Notes under the pieces: model-generated | The model's database searches: none | What the model was told of the DNA's origin: nothing | Seen by the model: only the letters and a program-made list of their open reading frames with translations | Assembly (NCBI GenBank): GCA_902614905.1 | Contig: CACMMN010000004.1 | Span: 1 to 64,000 of the forward strand | DNA length: 64,000 nucleotides | Source of the DNA: an uncultured Pelagibacteraceae bacterium | Lineage (GTDB): Bacteria; Pseudomonadota; Alphaproteobacteria; Pelagibacterales; Pelagibacteraceae | Reading direction: 5' to 3' | Part shown: positions 41,795-52,758 of the stretch, one piece after another | Layout of the letters: each line of letters starts with the position of its first letter | Numbering within the stretch: the stretch's first letter is position 1 | Translations under genes and position numbers: made by a program

Positions 41795-42962
41795 AGAAAA
41801 AAAAACTCTTAACTTAAATTTTGGACCCCAGCACCCTGCTGCGCATGGTGTTTTAAGATTAATATTAGAATTGGATGGTGAAATAGTTGAAAAAGCAGAT
41901 CCACACATAGGTTTATTACACAGAGGTACTGAAAAATTAATTGAAAACAAAACTTACTCACAAGCTATACCTTATTTCGATCGACTTGATTATGTTGCAC
42001 CTATGAATCAAGAGCATGCATTTGCTCTTGCAATTGAAAGAATTATGAATGTTGAAGTTCCAATTAGAGGACAATATATAAGAGTAATTTTTTGCGAAAT
42101 TGGTAGAATTTTAAGTCATATTTTAAATATTACTACACAAGCATTAGATGTTGGAGCTTTAACACCTTCTCTTTGGGGATTTGAAGAAAGAGAAAAATTA
42201 ATGGGTTTTTATGAAAGAGTATCTGGTTCGAGACTACATGCTAATTATTTTAGACCAGGTGGTGTACATAAAGATTTACCAAGAGGTTTAGAAAAAGATA
42301 TTTTAGACTTTTGTAAAACATTTCCAAAAATAATTGATGATTTAGAAATATTGTTGACAGATAACAGAATATTTAAACAAAGAAACGTTGATATTGGAAT
42401 TGTGTCTAAAGAAGATGCATTAAATTACTCTTTTTCAGGAGTAATGCTAAGAGGTTCAGGAATACCTTGGGATTTAAGAAAATCACAACCTTATGATTGT
42501 TATGAACAAATAGATTTTAAAATTCCGATTGGAAAGAATGGAGACTGTTACGATAGATATTTGTGTAGAATTGAAGAAATGAGAGAAAGTGTAAAAATTA
42601 TTGAACAATGTTTAAAAAATCTCCCCAAAGGTCCAGTTAAATCTATGGATAACAAACTTACGCCTCCACCAAAAAAAGAGATTAAACAATCAATGGAGGC
42701 TTTAATACACCATTTTAAATTGTTTACAGAGGGATATAGAGTTAAAAAAGATGAAATTTATACTGCTGTTGAGGCACCTAAAGGTGAGTTTGGTGTTTAT
42801 TTAATTTCAGATGGAACTAACAGACCTTATAAATGTAAAATTAGAGCACCAGGTTTTTCCCATCTGCAAGCAATGGATTACTTAATTAAAGGACACATGT
42901 TAGCTGATGTACCAGCTGTGCTAGGTTCCTTAGATATAGTTTTTGGAGAGATTGATCGATGA
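41787..42962 (+). CDS. nuoD: NADH-quinone oxidoreductase subunit D
   Basis: A 391-aa protein is predicted from the ATG at 41787 ([13 protein letters not shown]); the 26 extra residues in the track come from a frame inside nuoC. The 49-kDa subunit motifs are clear: [51 protein letters not shown] and the C-terminal [14 protein letters not shown]. It shapes the quinone cavity with NuoB. Overlap with nuoE is four bases (ATGA). Confidence 0.97.
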   Translation: MTKEKKTLNLNFGPQHPAAHGVLRLILELDGEIVEKADPHIGLLHRGTEKLIENKTYSQAIPYFDRLDYVAPMNQEHAFALAIERIMNVEVPIRGQYIRVIFCEIGRILSHILNITTQALDVGALTPSLWGFEEREKLMGFYERVSGSRLHANYFRPGGVHKDLPRGLEKDILDFCKTFPKIIDDLEILLTDNRIFKQRNVDIGIVSKEDALNYSFSGVMLRGSGIPWDLRKSQPYDCYEQIDFKIPIGKNGDCYDRYLCRIEEMRESVKIIEQCLKNLPKGPVKSMDNKLTPPPKKEIKQSMEALIHHFKLFTEGYRVKKDEIYTAVEAPKGEFGVYLISDGTNRPYKCKIRAPGFSHLQAMDYLIKGHMLADVPAVLGSLDIVFGEIDR

Positions 42963-43567
42963 GTTTAAAAAAAGTTTCTAAAGAGCAACCACATAAATTT
43001 GAATTTAGTGAAGAGAATTTGAATTTAGCAAAAAAAATAGTTTTAAATTATCCAACTGGAAAAAAGAAGAGCGCAGTTATGGCGCTGCTTTATTTAGCGC
43101 AAAAACAAAATAATAACTGGATACCTTTAGCGGCTATGAAATACATAGCTAAATATTTAGATATTTCTTACATAAATGTTTATGAGGTTGCAACCTTTTA
43201 TTCAATGTACAATTTGAGTCCAGTTGGAAAATATTTTATACAAATTTGTACAACAACACCATGCATGATAAGAGGAGCGTATAAACTTGTTGATGTTTGT
43301 AAAAAAAATATTTCTGAAAAAGAAAATGAATCCCCTGGCAAAAAAAATTGCTCTTGGACTGAGGTTGAGTGTTTAGGTGCCTGCATAAGTGCTCCAATGG
43401 CTCAAATTAACGAAGATTATTATGAAGACTTAAATGTAAAACAGTTTGAAAGTATAGTTAAAGATATTTTAAAAGATGTAAAACCTAAACCAGGTTCATA
43501 TCGTGGAAGAGTAAATTCAGAACCTGAAAAAAACAGACAAACTCTACTGGAAATTAAGAATGCTTGA
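42959..43567 (+). CDS. nuoE: NADH-quinone oxidoreductase subunit E
   Basis: This 202-aa subunit contains the thioredoxin-like [2Fe-2S] domain with [11 protein letters not shown] (two cysteines) and [12 protein letters not shown] (two cysteines), the ligands of cluster N1a. It sits next to the flavin in NuoF. A C-terminal extension of about 40 residues ([23 protein letters not shown]) is similar to the alphaproteobacterial type. It overlaps nuoF by 8 bp. Confidence 0.97.
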   Translation: MSLKKVSKEQPHKFEFSEENLNLAKKIVLNYPTGKKKSAVMALLYLAQKQNNNWIPLAAMKYIAKYLDISYINVYEVATFYSMYNLSPVGKYFIQICTTTPCMIRGAYKLVDVCKKNISEKENESPGKKNCSWTEVECLGACISAPMAQINEDYYEDLNVKQFESIVKDILKDVKPKPGSYRGRVNSEPEKNRQTLLEIKNA

Positions 43568-44903
43568 AGATAAAGATAGAATTTTTAAAAATTTATATAA
43601 TGACTTGGGTGCAGACATAGATTCAGCAAAAAATAGGGGTGATTGGTCTAATACAAAAGAAATTTGCTCTAAAGGACGAGATTGGATTATCGAAGAAGTA
43701 AAAAAATCAGAGTTAAGGGGTAGAGGTGGAGCGGGTTTTCCAACTGGCTTAAAGTGGTCCTTCGCACCAAAAAAAGTTGGAGCTAAACCTCATTATCTAG
43801 TGATAAATGCAGATGAGTCTGAGCCTGGCACATGTAAAGATAGAGATATTTTGAGATTTGAACCTCATAAACTTATTGAGGGTTGTTTAATTGCATCATA
43901 CGCAGTCAACGCTCACAAATGTTACATTTATTTGAGAGGAGAATATTATAATGAAGGTTTAAAACTTCAAAAAGCAATTGATGAAGCTTACAAAGCTAAT
44001 CTAATTGGAAAAAACTCATCAGGTACTGGGTGGGAACTTGATATTTATATACACTATGGTGCAGGTGCATATATCTGTGGTGAAGAAACTGCTCTTTTAG
44101 AGAGCATTGAAGGTAATAAAGGACAACCAAGGTTAAAACCACCTTTTCCAGCTATCGTAGGACTATATGGATGTCCCACAATCATAAATAACGTCGAGAC
44201 TATAGCGGTAGTACCTACAATATTAAGAAAAGGATCAAAATGGTTTGCATCTTTGGGTAAACCAAAAAATACTGGAACTAAAATATTTTGCATTTCAGGA
44301 AATGTTAACAGTCCATGTAACGTTGAGGAAGAGATGGGTATTAAATTAAAAGATTTAATAGAAAAACATGCTGGTGGAGTTGTTGGGGGATGGGATAATT
44401 TACAAGCTGTTATTCCAGGAGGTTCATCTATGCCAATGTTAAGCAAAGAAATAAGTGAAAATATAACTATGGACTTTGACTCACTTGTGGAAAATAACAG
44501 TGGTTTAGGAACAGCAGGAATAATTGTTATAAATAAAGATCAAGACATTATTAAATGTATGGCTAGAATAGCTAGATTTTATAAACATGAAAGTTGCGGA
44601 CAATGCACACCATGCAGAGAAGGCTCAGGTTGGATGTGGAGAATTTTGGAAAGGATGGCAAAGGGAGAAGCTTCAAAAGATGAGGTTAACATGCTTTCTG
44701 ATGTCACCAAACAAATCGAAGGTCATACTATTTGTGCGTTTGGAGAAGGATCAGCCTGGCCAGTACAAGGTTTACTGAGACATTTCAAAAAAGAAATTAT
44801 CGAGAGAAATAATTTTGATCCATTAGTTAAAAATAGTAAAAATATTCCATATTTAATTGACCAACATATATTAGAGGAAGATATTAAAAATGTTAAAAGT
44901 TAA
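43560..44903 (+). CDS. nuoF: NADH-quinone oxidoreductase subunit F (NADH and FMN site)
   Basis: This 447-aa subunit binds NADH, FMN and cluster N3. Recognised parts are [15 protein letters not shown] (NADH/FMN loop) near residue 55, [31 protein letters not shown] and the C-terminal cluster motif [15 protein letters not shown] with the fourth cysteine about 40 residues later in HTICAFGEG. It is the entry point for electrons. It overlaps nuoG by 14 bp. Confidence 0.98.
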   Translation: MLEDKDRIFKNLYNDLGADIDSAKNRGDWSNTKEICSKGRDWIIEEVKKSELRGRGGAGFPTGLKWSFAPKKVGAKPHYLVINADESEPGTCKDRDILRFEPHKLIEGCLIASYAVNAHKCYIYLRGEYYNEGLKLQKAIDEAYKANLIGKNSSGTGWELDIYIHYGAGAYICGEETALLESIEGNKGQPRLKPPFPAIVGLYGCPTIINNVETIAVVPTILRKGSKWFASLGKPKNTGTKIFCISGNVNSPCNVEEEMGIKLKDLIEKHAGGVVGGWDNLQAVIPGGSSMPMLSKEISENITMDFDSLVENNSGLGTAGIIVINKDQDIIKCMARIARFYKHESCGQCTPCREGSGWMWRILERMAKGEASKDEVNMLSDVTKQIEGHTICAFGEGSAWPVQGLLRHFKKEIIERNNFDPLVKNSKNIPYLIDQHILEEDIKNVKS

Positions 44904-46911
44904 AGTTAATGACATTGATATTGAGGTAGAGGAAGGTCTAACAGTTTTACAAGCTTGTGAAATAGCAGGAGCGGAGATACCTAGGTTCTGTTATCACGAA
45001 AAACTATCAATTGCCGGTAATTGTAGAATGTGCTTGGTTGAAATTGAAAAATCAAAAAAACCAGTTGCATCATGCGCAATGCCAGTTGCAGATGGAATGA
45101 ACATCAAAACAAATACAAAACTAGTCGAAAAGGCTAGAAAAGGAGTAATGGAATTTCTTTTAGCAAATCATCCTTTAGATTGTCCCGTCTGCGACCAAGG
45201 TGGAGAATGTGACTTACAAGATCAATCAATGTTTTATGGAATTGATAAATCAAGATTTAAGGAAAATAAAAGATTTGTACCAGAAAAATATATGGGGCCA
45301 CTAATAAAAACTCAGATGACTAGATGTATACATTGTACAAGGTGTGTAAGATTTGCAACTGAGGTTGCTGGAGTGCCAGAAATTGGTGCTATTGGCAGAG
45401 GCGAAGATATGCAAATAACAACTTATTTAGAAAAGGCAATGAAGTCTGAACTATCAGCAAATGTTATTGATTTATGTCCAGTTGGAGCACTTACCTCTAA
45501 ACCTTATGTATTTGAAGCAAGACCTTGGGAGTTAAAAAAAACTGAAACTGTAGACGTTATGGATGCAGTAGGTTCCAATATACGTGTTGATACTTATGGA
45601 TGGGAAGTAAAAAGAATTTTGCCAAAAATAAATGAAGATATTAATGAAGAATGGATTTCGGATAAGACTAGATATGCATGCGATGGTTTGAAGTATCAGA
45701 GATTAGATGCTCCTTATATTAAAAAAGACAATAGTTTTAAAAAAATTAGTTGGCAAGATGCACTTCAAATTTTAAAAGATAAAATAAATGTAACAAAACC
45801 TGAAAAAATAGCAGGTTTAACTGGTGATCTTACAAATATGGAAACATTGTTTGCGTGTAAAGAATTGTTTCATAAAGTTCTAAAATCTAAAAATTTAGAG
45901 TCTAGAGAAAAAAATATTTATATAAATTTAAATGATAGAAAAAACTACCTTTTTAACTCTGAAATCAAAGGTATTGAAAAAAGTGATTTGATTTTATTAA
46001 TTGGTACAAATCCAAGATATGAAGCCACAATGCTGAACACTAGAATTAGAAAGTCTTTTTTAAAAAATAATACAGAAATTTTTTCTTTAGAGAATTTAGG
46101 AGATCTTACGTACAATTATAAAGTACTTTCAAATACGACAGAGGAAATAAAAAAAATTATCGAAAATAATTGTGATATCTCAAGTAAAATCAAAAATGCA
46201 AAATACCCTTTAGTAATATTTGGTGAGTCTGCTCTTACATTGAATTCATCTAAATATATGTTTGAAGGTTTTAAAAAATTTCTACATGAAAATAATAAAA
46301 TCACCGAGGAATGGAATTCACTAAATATTCTTAATACTAATGCTTCAGCTGTTGGTTCATATGACCTAGATATAGTTTGTAAAACAAATGAAACATTAGA
46401 AAAAATAAACAAAAACTTTTTTGAAATAATATTTTTAATTGGTCAAGATAATGTCTCAATAAATAAAAAAAATGAATTTATTGTTTATGTAGGAAGTCAT
46501 GGAGACAAAGGTGCTGAAATAGCTGATCTTGTGCTTCCAGGTGCTGCGTTTACAGAACAAAATGGATTTTTTACAAATTTAGAGGGAAAGTTGCAGATGG
46601 CATTTAAAGCTTCTTACCCTCCTGGTGAAGCAAAGGAAGATTGGGTTATAATTAATGAAATATCTAAATTAATTGATGGAAATGGTTTGTTTAAAGATAA
46701 AAATGAACTTTTGACTGCAATGAACAGTTATATTAACTCAAATAAAAAAAACGAATTTTCAAACTTATTCAAAGAAGAATATATAAATGAAAAGATTTTA
46801 ACTTTGCCTATAGATTATTATCATTCAAATGTTATTGCTAGATCATCAAAAACTATGAATGAATGTAGAAATATTAGATCTAAATTAAAAAAAACAGGTA
46901 CAGAAGGATAA
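44890..46911 (+). CDS. nuoG: NADH-quinone oxidoreductase subunit G
   Basis: This 673-aa protein begins with a [2Fe-2S] ferredoxin domain ([23 protein letters not shown]), then the [19 protein letters not shown] segment, then a [4Fe-4S] pair [13 protein letters not shown] and [14 protein letters not shown], followed by a molybdopterin-oxidoreductase-like domain that has lost the cofactor. It carries electrons from NuoF towards NuoI. The length is typical of alphaproteobacterial NuoG and shorter than the E. coli type. nuoH follows two bases later from a GTG. Confidence 0.97.
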   Translation: MLKVKVNDIDIEVEEGLTVLQACEIAGAEIPRFCYHEKLSIAGNCRMCLVEIEKSKKPVASCAMPVADGMNIKTNTKLVEKARKGVMEFLLANHPLDCPVCDQGGECDLQDQSMFYGIDKSRFKENKRFVPEKYMGPLIKTQMTRCIHCTRCVRFATEVAGVPEIGAIGRGEDMQITTYLEKAMKSELSANVIDLCPVGALTSKPYVFEARPWELKKTETVDVMDAVGSNIRVDTYGWEVKRILPKINEDINEEWISDKTRYACDGLKYQRLDAPYIKKDNSFKKISWQDALQILKDKINVTKPEKIAGLTGDLTNMETLFACKELFHKVLKSKNLESREKNIYINLNDRKNYLFNSEIKGIEKSDLILLIGTNPRYEATMLNTRIRKSFLKNNTEIFSLENLGDLTYNYKVLSNTTEEIKKIIENNCDISSKIKNAKYPLVIFGESALTLNSSKYMFEGFKKFLHENNKITEEWNSLNILNTNASAVGSYDLDIVCKTNETLEKINKNFFEIIFLIGQDNVSINKKNEFIVYVGSHGDKGAEIADLVLPGAAFTEQNGFFTNLEGKLQMAFKASYPPGEAKEDWVIINEISKLIDGNGLFKDKNELLTAMNSYINSNKKNEFSNLFKEEYINEKILTLPIDYYHSNVIARSSKTMNECRNIRSKLKKTGTEG

Positions 46912-46912
46912 A

Positions 46913-47911
46913 GTGGAGTATTTAAATATTTTATTTTCAGAGACTTACAAAATTTTATTTCTCTTGTTACCAGTTTTGGTCTCAGTCGCCATGATAGTAT
47001 GGTTAGATAGACGTATTTGGGCTTTTGTTCAGAAAAGAAAAGGACCAAACGTTGTTGGACCTTTTGGATTACTTCAATCTTTAGCGGATGCTTTAAAATA
47101 CATATTTAAAGAAATAATAATTCCTGCAAGCTCAAACAAAATTATTTTTATTCTTGCTCCCATAGTTACAATGACACTTGCTTTAGTGGCTTGGGCAGTA
47201 ATTCCATTTAGTGAAGATTTTGTGCTAGCAGACATTAATGTTGGAATATTATATATTTTTGCAATCTCATCGTTAGGTGTTTATGGTATTATAATGGGAG
47301 GTTGGGCCTCAAACTCAAAATATCCTTTTTTAGGCTCGATTAGATCTGCTGCACAAATGGTTTCTTATGAAGTTTCAATAGGTGTAATAATAATAAATGT
47401 TTTGCTATGTGTAGGTTCTTTAAATTTAGGTGACATTGTTTTAGCTCAAGAAAACATATGGTTTGTGGTTCCGCTTTTTCCTATGTTTGTAATTTTTTTT
47501 ATTTCTGCGTTAGCAGAGACAAATCGACCACCATTTGATTTGCCCGAAGCAGAGGCAGAATTAGTATCTGGATACCAAACAGAATATTCAGGAATGATGT
47601 ATGCAATGTTTTGGTTAGGTGAATATGCAAATATTTTATTAATGTGTGCATTAGGTTCTATATTGTTTTTAGGTGGTTGGCTCTCTCCTTTAGATATTTT
47701 TCCCTTTACAATGGTACCAGATCCACTGTGGCTAGTTATAAAAATACTTTTTTTATTTATTTTATTTGCTTTAGTTAAAGCTATTGTGCCAAGATATAGA
47801 TATGATCAATTGATGAGACTAGGATGGAAAGTATTTTTACCAATTTCGTTAATTTGGGTTGTTTTAACTTCTGGCTACTTATTGTATTTTGATCTGTTAC
47901 CAAAAAGCTAA
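46913..47911 (+). CDS. nuoH: NADH-quinone oxidoreductase subunit H
   Basis: This 332-aa subunit has eight to nine helices, [35 protein letters not shown] near residues 32-66 and [42 protein letters not shown] near 195-236, which form the quinone-pocket loop and are almost invariant. The first codon is GTG. It joins the membrane arm to the peripheral arm of complex I. Confidence 0.98.
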   Translation: MEYLNILFSETYKILFLLLPVLVSVAMIVWLDRRIWAFVQKRKGPNVVGPFGLLQSLADALKYIFKEIIIPASSNKIIFILAPIVTMTLALVAWAVIPFSEDFVLADINVGILYIFAISSLGVYGIIMGGWASNSKYPFLGSIRSAAQMVSYEVSIGVIIINVLLCVGSLNLGDIVLAQENIWFVVPLFPMFVIFFISALAETNRPPFDLPEAEAELVSGYQTEYSGMMYAMFWLGEYANILLMCALGSILFLGGWLSPLDIFPFTMVPDPLWLVIKILFLFILFALVKAIVPRYRYDQLMRLGWKVFLPISLIWVVLTSGYLLYFDLLPKS

Positions 47912-47913
47912 TT

Positions 47914-48399
47914 ATGAAAATATCAAGATTTATAAAAACTGTTTTTATGTTTGACTTTTTAAGAGGTTTAATGATCGCAATAAAAGAAATGTTTAAAACA
48001 AAAAAAACTATCAACTACCCATTTGAAAAGGGCAAAATAAGCCCAAGGTTTAGAGGAGAGCACGCATTAAGAAGATATCCTAATGGAGAAGAAAGATGTA
48101 TCGCATGTAAGTTATGTGAAGCTGTTTGTCCAGCGCAAGCAATTACAATAGAATCTAGTGAAAGAGAAGATGGTAGCAGAAAAACTACTAGATATGATAT
48201 CGATATGTTAAAGTGTATTTATTGTGGTTTATGCGAAGAGTCTTGTCCTGTAGATGCGATTGTGCAAGGACCAAATTTTGAGTTCGCAACAGAAACTAGA
48301 GAAGAGCTGTATTATACAAAAGAAAAACTTCTTGAAAATGGAGATAGATGGGAAAGTGTTTTATCCGCAAATATTAAGGCAGATAATCCACATAGATAA
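47914..48399 (+). CDS. nuoI: NADH-quinone oxidoreductase subunit I
   Basis: This 161-aa subunit has two [4Fe-4S] motifs, [18 protein letters not shown] and [18 protein letters not shown], which hold clusters N6a and N6b, and an N-terminal amphipathic region ([20 protein letters not shown]) that anchors it to the membrane. It passes electrons to NuoB. It follows nuoH by two bases and precedes nuoJ by eight. Confidence 0.98.
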   Translation: MKISRFIKTVFMFDFLRGLMIAIKEMFKTKKTINYPFEKGKISPRFRGEHALRRYPNGEERCIACKLCEAVCPAQAITIESSEREDGSRKTTRYDIDMLKCIYCGLCEESCPVDAIVQGPNFEFATETREELYYTKEKLLENGDRWESVLSANIKADNPHR

Positions 48400-48407
48400 T
48401 TATTTAC

Positions 48408-49040
48408 ATGCCAGCTCACGCATTTTTTTTTTACATATTTTCATTAATTGCAATTGTATCAGCAATAATGGTAACAGCTTCAAAAAACACAGTTCACTCA
48501 GTTTTTTTTTTAATCTTAGATTTTATTAGTATTTCTTGCTTATTCATTTTAATAGGCGCAGAATTTCTTGGAATGATAATGTTGATTGTGTATGTGGGCG
48601 CTGTAGCTGTATTGTTTTTATTTGTGGTTATGATGTTGAACGTTGCTCAGCAAAAAAACCAATGGTTTGGTGCTGCCACAGGAAGCAAACATATTCCAGT
48701 AGGAATGGTTGTAAGTTTAATAATTTTCTTTGAATTATTAATTGTTATTGGTGGATGGAAATTAAAACCTGATTTAAGTAATGACTTTATAAATCTTTCG
48801 ACTACTAATATTACTAATACACATTCTATTGGCAATGTCCTTTATACTGATTATATACACTTGTTTCAATTATCCGGAATGATTTTGCTAGTTGCAATGA
48901 TTGGTGCAATAGTTTTAACGTTTAGACAACGATCTGGCTTAAAAAGACAAAGTTATATTAGGCAAATCTCAAGAGAAAAAAATGATGGAGTAGAATTAGT
49001 AGATGTTAAAAATAAAGAAGGGGTCAAAATAGATGTTTGA
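48408..49040 (+). CDS. nuoJ: NADH-quinone oxidoreductase subunit J
   Basis: This 210-aa subunit has five helices. The helix 3 region [20 protein letters not shown] is the conserved proton-path segment, and [26 protein letters not shown] closes the C-terminal membrane part. A polar C-terminal tail of about 40 residues ([18 protein letters not shown]) extends into the cytoplasm. It overlaps nuoK by 8 bp. Confidence 0.97.
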   Translation: MPAHAFFFYIFSLIAIVSAIMVTASKNTVHSVFFLILDFISISCLFILIGAEFLGMIMLIVYVGAVAVLFLFVVMMLNVAQQKNQWFGAATGSKHIPVGMVVSLIIFFELLIVIGGWKLKPDLSNDFINLSTTNITNTHSIGNVLYTDYIHLFQLSGMILLVAMIGAIVLTFRQRSGLKRQSYIRQISREKNDGVELVDVKNKEGVKIDV

Positions 49041-49344
49041 TATTAGCATAGGACATTATTTAACTCTGGGTGCAGTAATTTTTACAATTGGAGTTGTTGG
49101 AATTTTTTTAAATAGAAAAAATGTAATAGTAATTCTAATGAGCATTGAATTGATATTATTAGCAGTAAATATAAATTTAGTATCTTTTTCTATTTTTTTG
49201 AATGATTTAAGTGGTCAAATTTTTACTCTATTTATATTAACTGTTGCAGCAGCAGAAGCTGCAATAGGTTTAGCTATAATAGTTGTTTACTATAGAAATT
49301 CAGGCACAATTAGGGTTGAGGAAATAGACAAGCTTAAAGGGTAA
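49033..49344 (+). CDS. nuoK: NADH-quinone oxidoreductase subunit K
   Basis: This 103-aa subunit has three helices and the [18 protein letters not shown] motif near residues 37-54, with the conserved glutamate in helix 2 that takes part in proton transfer, and a second conserved glutamate in [13 protein letters not shown]. Its length is standard. nuoL starts one base after its stop. Confidence 0.97.
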   Translation: MFDISIGHYLTLGAVIFTIGVVGIFLNRKNVIVILMSIELILLAVNINLVSFSIFLNDLSGQIFTLFILTVAAAEAAIGLAIIVVYYRNSGTIRVEEIDKLKG

Positions 49345-49345
49345 A

Positions 49346-51259
49346 ATGGAAATTTTAATAGTTTTTCTTCCACTGTTAGCAGCAATTATCTCTGGTTTTT
49401 TTGGAAATAAATTAGGTAACAGATTTTCAGAAATTTTAACAAGTTTATTTGTTTCAATTTCTGCAATTTTTTCAATCTATATTTTTTACAATGTGATGAT
49501 CAATGATTATAATTCAAATATAATTATTTCGTCGTGGATTAGCTCTGGAACACTAGTAGTAAACTGGTCAATTAAAATTGACCCATTATCATCTGTAATG
49601 TTAGTAGTTGTTACTTTTATATCCTCGCTTGTTCACATCTATTCAATTGGATATATGCATCACGACCCTCATAAACCAAGATTTATGTCATATTTGTCTT
49701 TATTTACTTTCTCAATGTTGATGTTGGTAACGTCAGACAATTTTTTACAACTCTTTTTTGGTTGGGAGGGAGTTGGTGTATGCTCTTATTTTTTGATTGG
49801 TTTTTGGTTTAAAAAACAAAGCGCAAATAATGCAGCAATAAAAGCTTTTATTGTTAACAGAGTAGGAGACTTTGGTTTAGCATTAGGTATTTTTTTGATA
49901 TTTTATTATTTTGGCACTATCAACTTCAACGAGGTATTCAATTTAATTCCAACCCTAATATCAGAAAAAATTAATTTTCTTGGGTTTAATTTCGTTGTTA
50001 TAGATTTAATTTGTATTCTATTGTTCATTGGAGCAATGGGTAAATCAGCTCAAATTTTCCTCCACACATGGTTACCAGATGCTATGGAAGGTCCAACTCC
50101 GGTTTCCGCATTAATTCATGCAGCAACTATGGTAACAGCTGGAGTTTTTTTAGTTGTGAGGTGTTCACCAATTTATGAGTTATCTCCATTAGGTTTAGAA
50201 ATTGTTACATTAATAGGAATGTCAACCGCATTCTTTGCAGCTACTGTAGCCTTAGTACAAAATGATATTAAAAAAATAATTGCCTATTCAACATGTAGTC
50301 AACTAGGATATATGTTTTTTGCAGCTGGAGTTGGTGCGTACAATGTAGCAATGTTTCATTTATTTACTCACGCATTTTTTAAGGCTTTATTATTTCTAGG
50401 AGCCGGTTCTGTGATCCACTCATTTCAAAATGAACAAGATATTAAAAATATGGGTGGTGTTTGGAGAAAATTGCCTTTTACATATTTAATGATGATTATA
50501 GGCACACTAGCATTAACTGGCTTTCCCTTTTTGTCAGGCTTTTATTCAAAGGATGCAATTATCGAATTTGCTTATCTTGAGAAAGGAAGTTTAAGTAATT
50601 ATGCGGCAGCAATAGGTGTAATCACTGCAATTTTTACCTCAATTTATTCATGGAGATTAATATTTTTAACTTTCCACGGTAGTTTTAATAATAACAAACT
50701 AGATATAAAAGATCTACATGAATCACCTTTAGTTATGTTGATACCACTGGTTTTATTATCTGTTGGAGCTTTATTTTCTGGAATGTTTTTTAAAGAAATA
50801 TTTATTGGTGCTGAAAGTAGTCAATTATTTTGGAAAGACTCAATAATGTTTTTAGAACCATTGAGCAAAGACCATCCGCCTTTATGGTTTTTATTACTAA
50901 CCCCATCATTTGTGATTATTTCTATTCCATTTTCATATTATTTATTTCTAAAGAAAAAATTAATTATTGAGCAAATTGTAAAAATTAACTACCCATTATA
51001 TGTTTTCTTGAAAAAAAAATGGTACTTCGATGAACTTTATGATTTTATATTTGTTAAATCATTTAAAAATTTAGGTAATTTTTTTTGGAGAAAAATTGAT
51101 AATTTAATTATTGATAGATTTGGTCCTGATGGTATCTCTAATATCATAAAAAAATTTTCCTTATATGCGGTGAAATTCCAAAGTGGATTTATTTATCAAT
51201 ATGCCTTCATAATGTTGTTGGGTTTTTCAATTTTACTAACATTTTTAATTATTAAATAA
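49346..51259 (+). CDS. nuoL: NADH-quinone oxidoreductase subunit L
   Basis: This 637-aa antiporter-like subunit starts with helices of the NuoL type and has GWEGVGVCSYFLIGFWFKKQSANNAAIKAFIVNRVGD near residues 140-175, the key region with the first glutamate, and HTWLPDAMEGPTPVSALIHAATMVTAGVFLV near 235-265. The C-terminal part holds the long lateral helix. It is the distal proton pump of complex I. Confidence 0.98.
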   Translation: MEILIVFLPLLAAIISGFFGNKLGNRFSEILTSLFVSISAIFSIYIFYNVMINDYNSNIIISSWISSGTLVVNWSIKIDPLSSVMLVVVTFISSLVHIYSIGYMHHDPHKPRFMSYLSLFTFSMLMLVTSDNFLQLFFGWEGVGVCSYFLIGFWFKKQSANNAAIKAFIVNRVGDFGLALGIFLIFYYFGTINFNEVFNLIPTLISEKINFLGFNFVVIDLICILLFIGAMGKSAQIFLHTWLPDAMEGPTPVSALIHAATMVTAGVFLVVRCSPIYELSPLGLEIVTLIGMSTAFFAATVALVQNDIKKIIAYSTCSQLGYMFFAAGVGAYNVAMFHLFTHAFFKALLFLGAGSVIHSFQNEQDIKNMGGVWRKLPFTYLMMIIGTLALTGFPFLSGFYSKDAIIEFAYLEKGSLSNYAAAIGVITAIFTSIYSWRLIFLTFHGSFNNNKLDIKDLHESPLVMLIPLVLLSVGALFSGMFFKEIFIGAESSQLFWKDSIMFLEPLSKDHPPLWFLLLTPSFVIISIPFSYYLFLKKKLIIEQIVKINYPLYVFLKKKWYFDELYDFIFVKSFKNLGNFFWRKIDNLIIDRFGPDGISNIIKKFSLYAVKFQSGFIYQYAFIMLLGFSILLTFLIIK

Positions 51260-51261
51260 AC

Positions 51262-52758
51262 ATGTTTCCGATTCTTTCATCTTTAATAATTTTACCACTT
51301 ATTGGTTCTTTATTTTTAATATTTATCAGATCTTCAGAAAAAAATACTAGCCTTAAATATGTTGCGTTATTTATTACTTTTGCAAATTTTTTTTTATCAC
51401 TTTATCTTTGGAAAATTTTTGATCCATCAATATCGACATTTCAGTTTGTAGAAAATAGAATTTGGATTGAAGGTTTTATAAATTATAAAGTCGGTATAGA
51501 TGGCATATCAATTTTATTTGTAATTCTTACAACTTTTATAACACCACTTTGTATAATTTCAGTTAATTCAACAATAACTTACAGATTAAAGGAGTTTTTA
51601 ATAGCAATTTTAATCATGGAAACTTTAATGATTGGAATATTTTGTTCATTAGACTTGGTAATTTTTTATTTATTCTTTGAAGGAGGACTTATTCCAATGT
51701 TTTTAATTATTGGAATATGGGGTGGAGATAGAAGAGTTTACTCTGCATTTAAATTTTTTCTTTTTACATTAGTTGGATCTGTTTTAATGTTAGTTGCAAT
51801 AATTGCAATTTATTGGATAAGTGGAACAACTGATGTTGAAAAATTATATGAATTAGGAATTCAGGAAGAATATCAAAAATTATTATGGCTAGCATTTTTT
51901 TCATCTTTTGCAGTGAAAACTCCAATGTGGCCTGTACACACATGGCTACCTGATGCACACGTTGAGGCACCTACCGCTGGTTCAGTTTTGCTTGCTGCTA
52001 TCCTACTTAAAATGGCTGGTTATGGTTTTATAAGGTTTTCAGTGGGTTTATTTCCTTTAGCATCAATTTATTTTGTGCCATTGGTTTATTCATTAAGCTT
52101 AATAGCAATAATTTACACCTCGTTGGTAGCCTTAATGCAGGAAGATATGAAAAAGCTCATTGCGTATTCATCGGTTGCACATATGGGTTTTGTAACGCTT
52201 GGTATTTTTACATTTACGCAACAAGGAATTGAAGGAAGTATTTTTCAGATGATTAGTCATGGTTTAATTTCAGCTGCTTTGTTTTTATCTGTTGGTGTTG
52301 TTTACGACAGATTAAAAACTAGACAAATTAAAGATTACTCTGGACTTGTGAATATAATGCCTAAGTACGCAATAGTGATGATGATATTTACTCTCGGAGC
52401 TTTGGGTTTGCCTGGAACAAGCGGATTTATTGGTGAATTTTTAGTTTTAATGGGAACGTTTAAAAAAAGTATTATAACGGCTGCTATTGCAAGTATCGGA
52501 GTAATACTTGGTGCTGCTTATATGTTATGGCTATACAAAAGAGTCGTTTTTGGAAATTTATTAAAAACAATTGATGTAAAAAAAATGGTAGATCTAAATA
52601 AATATGAAACATTAATTTTATCTTCGCTAGCAATTTTAATAATAGTTTTCGGTTTTTATCCGGAACCTTTAATTAAAACATACGCTACATCAATAGATAA
52701 TTTTATAAATACTATTAATGTACCCACAGAATTAAGTTTAATAGAAAAAGTCAAATGA
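51262..52758 (+). CDS. nuoM: NADH-quinone oxidoreductase subunit M
   Basis: This 498-aa antiporter-like subunit has YLFFEGGLIPMFLIIGIWGGDRRVYSAFKFFLFTLVGS near residues 135-172, with the conserved glutamate, KTPMWPVHTWLPDAHVEAPTAGSVLLAAILLKMAGYG near 215-250, and a lysine in HMGFVTLG-type segment helices. It pumps protons. It overlaps nuoN by four bases (ATGA). Confidence 0.98.
   Translation: MFPILSSLIILPLIGSLFLIFIRSSEKNTSLKYVALFITFANFFLSLYLWKIFDPSISTFQFVENRIWIEGFINYKVGIDGISILFVILTTFITPLCIISVNSTITYRLKEFLIAILIMETLMIGIFCSLDLVIFYLFFEGGLIPMFLIIGIWGGDRRVYSAFKFFLFTLVGSVLMLVAIIAIYWISGTTDVEKLYELGIQEEYQKLLWLAFFSSFAVKTPMWPVHTWLPDAHVEAPTAGSVLLAAILLKMAGYGFIRFSVGLFPLASIYFVPLVYSLSLIAIIYTSLVALMQEDMKKLIAYSSVAHMGFVTLGIFTFTQQGIEGSIFQMISHGLISAALFLSVGVVYDRLKTRQIKDYSGLVNIMPKYAIVMMIFTLGALGLPGTSGFIGEFLVLMGTFKKSIITAAIASIGVILGAAYMLWLYKRVVFGNLLKTIDVKKMVDLNKYETLILSSLAILIIVFGFYPEPLIKTYATSIDNFINTINVPTELSLIEKVK

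Noticed and set aside
44054-44446. 130-aa minus-strand ORF inside nuoF
   Set aside because: Antisense shadow of nuoF, whose NADH/FMN motifs are intact in this stretch.
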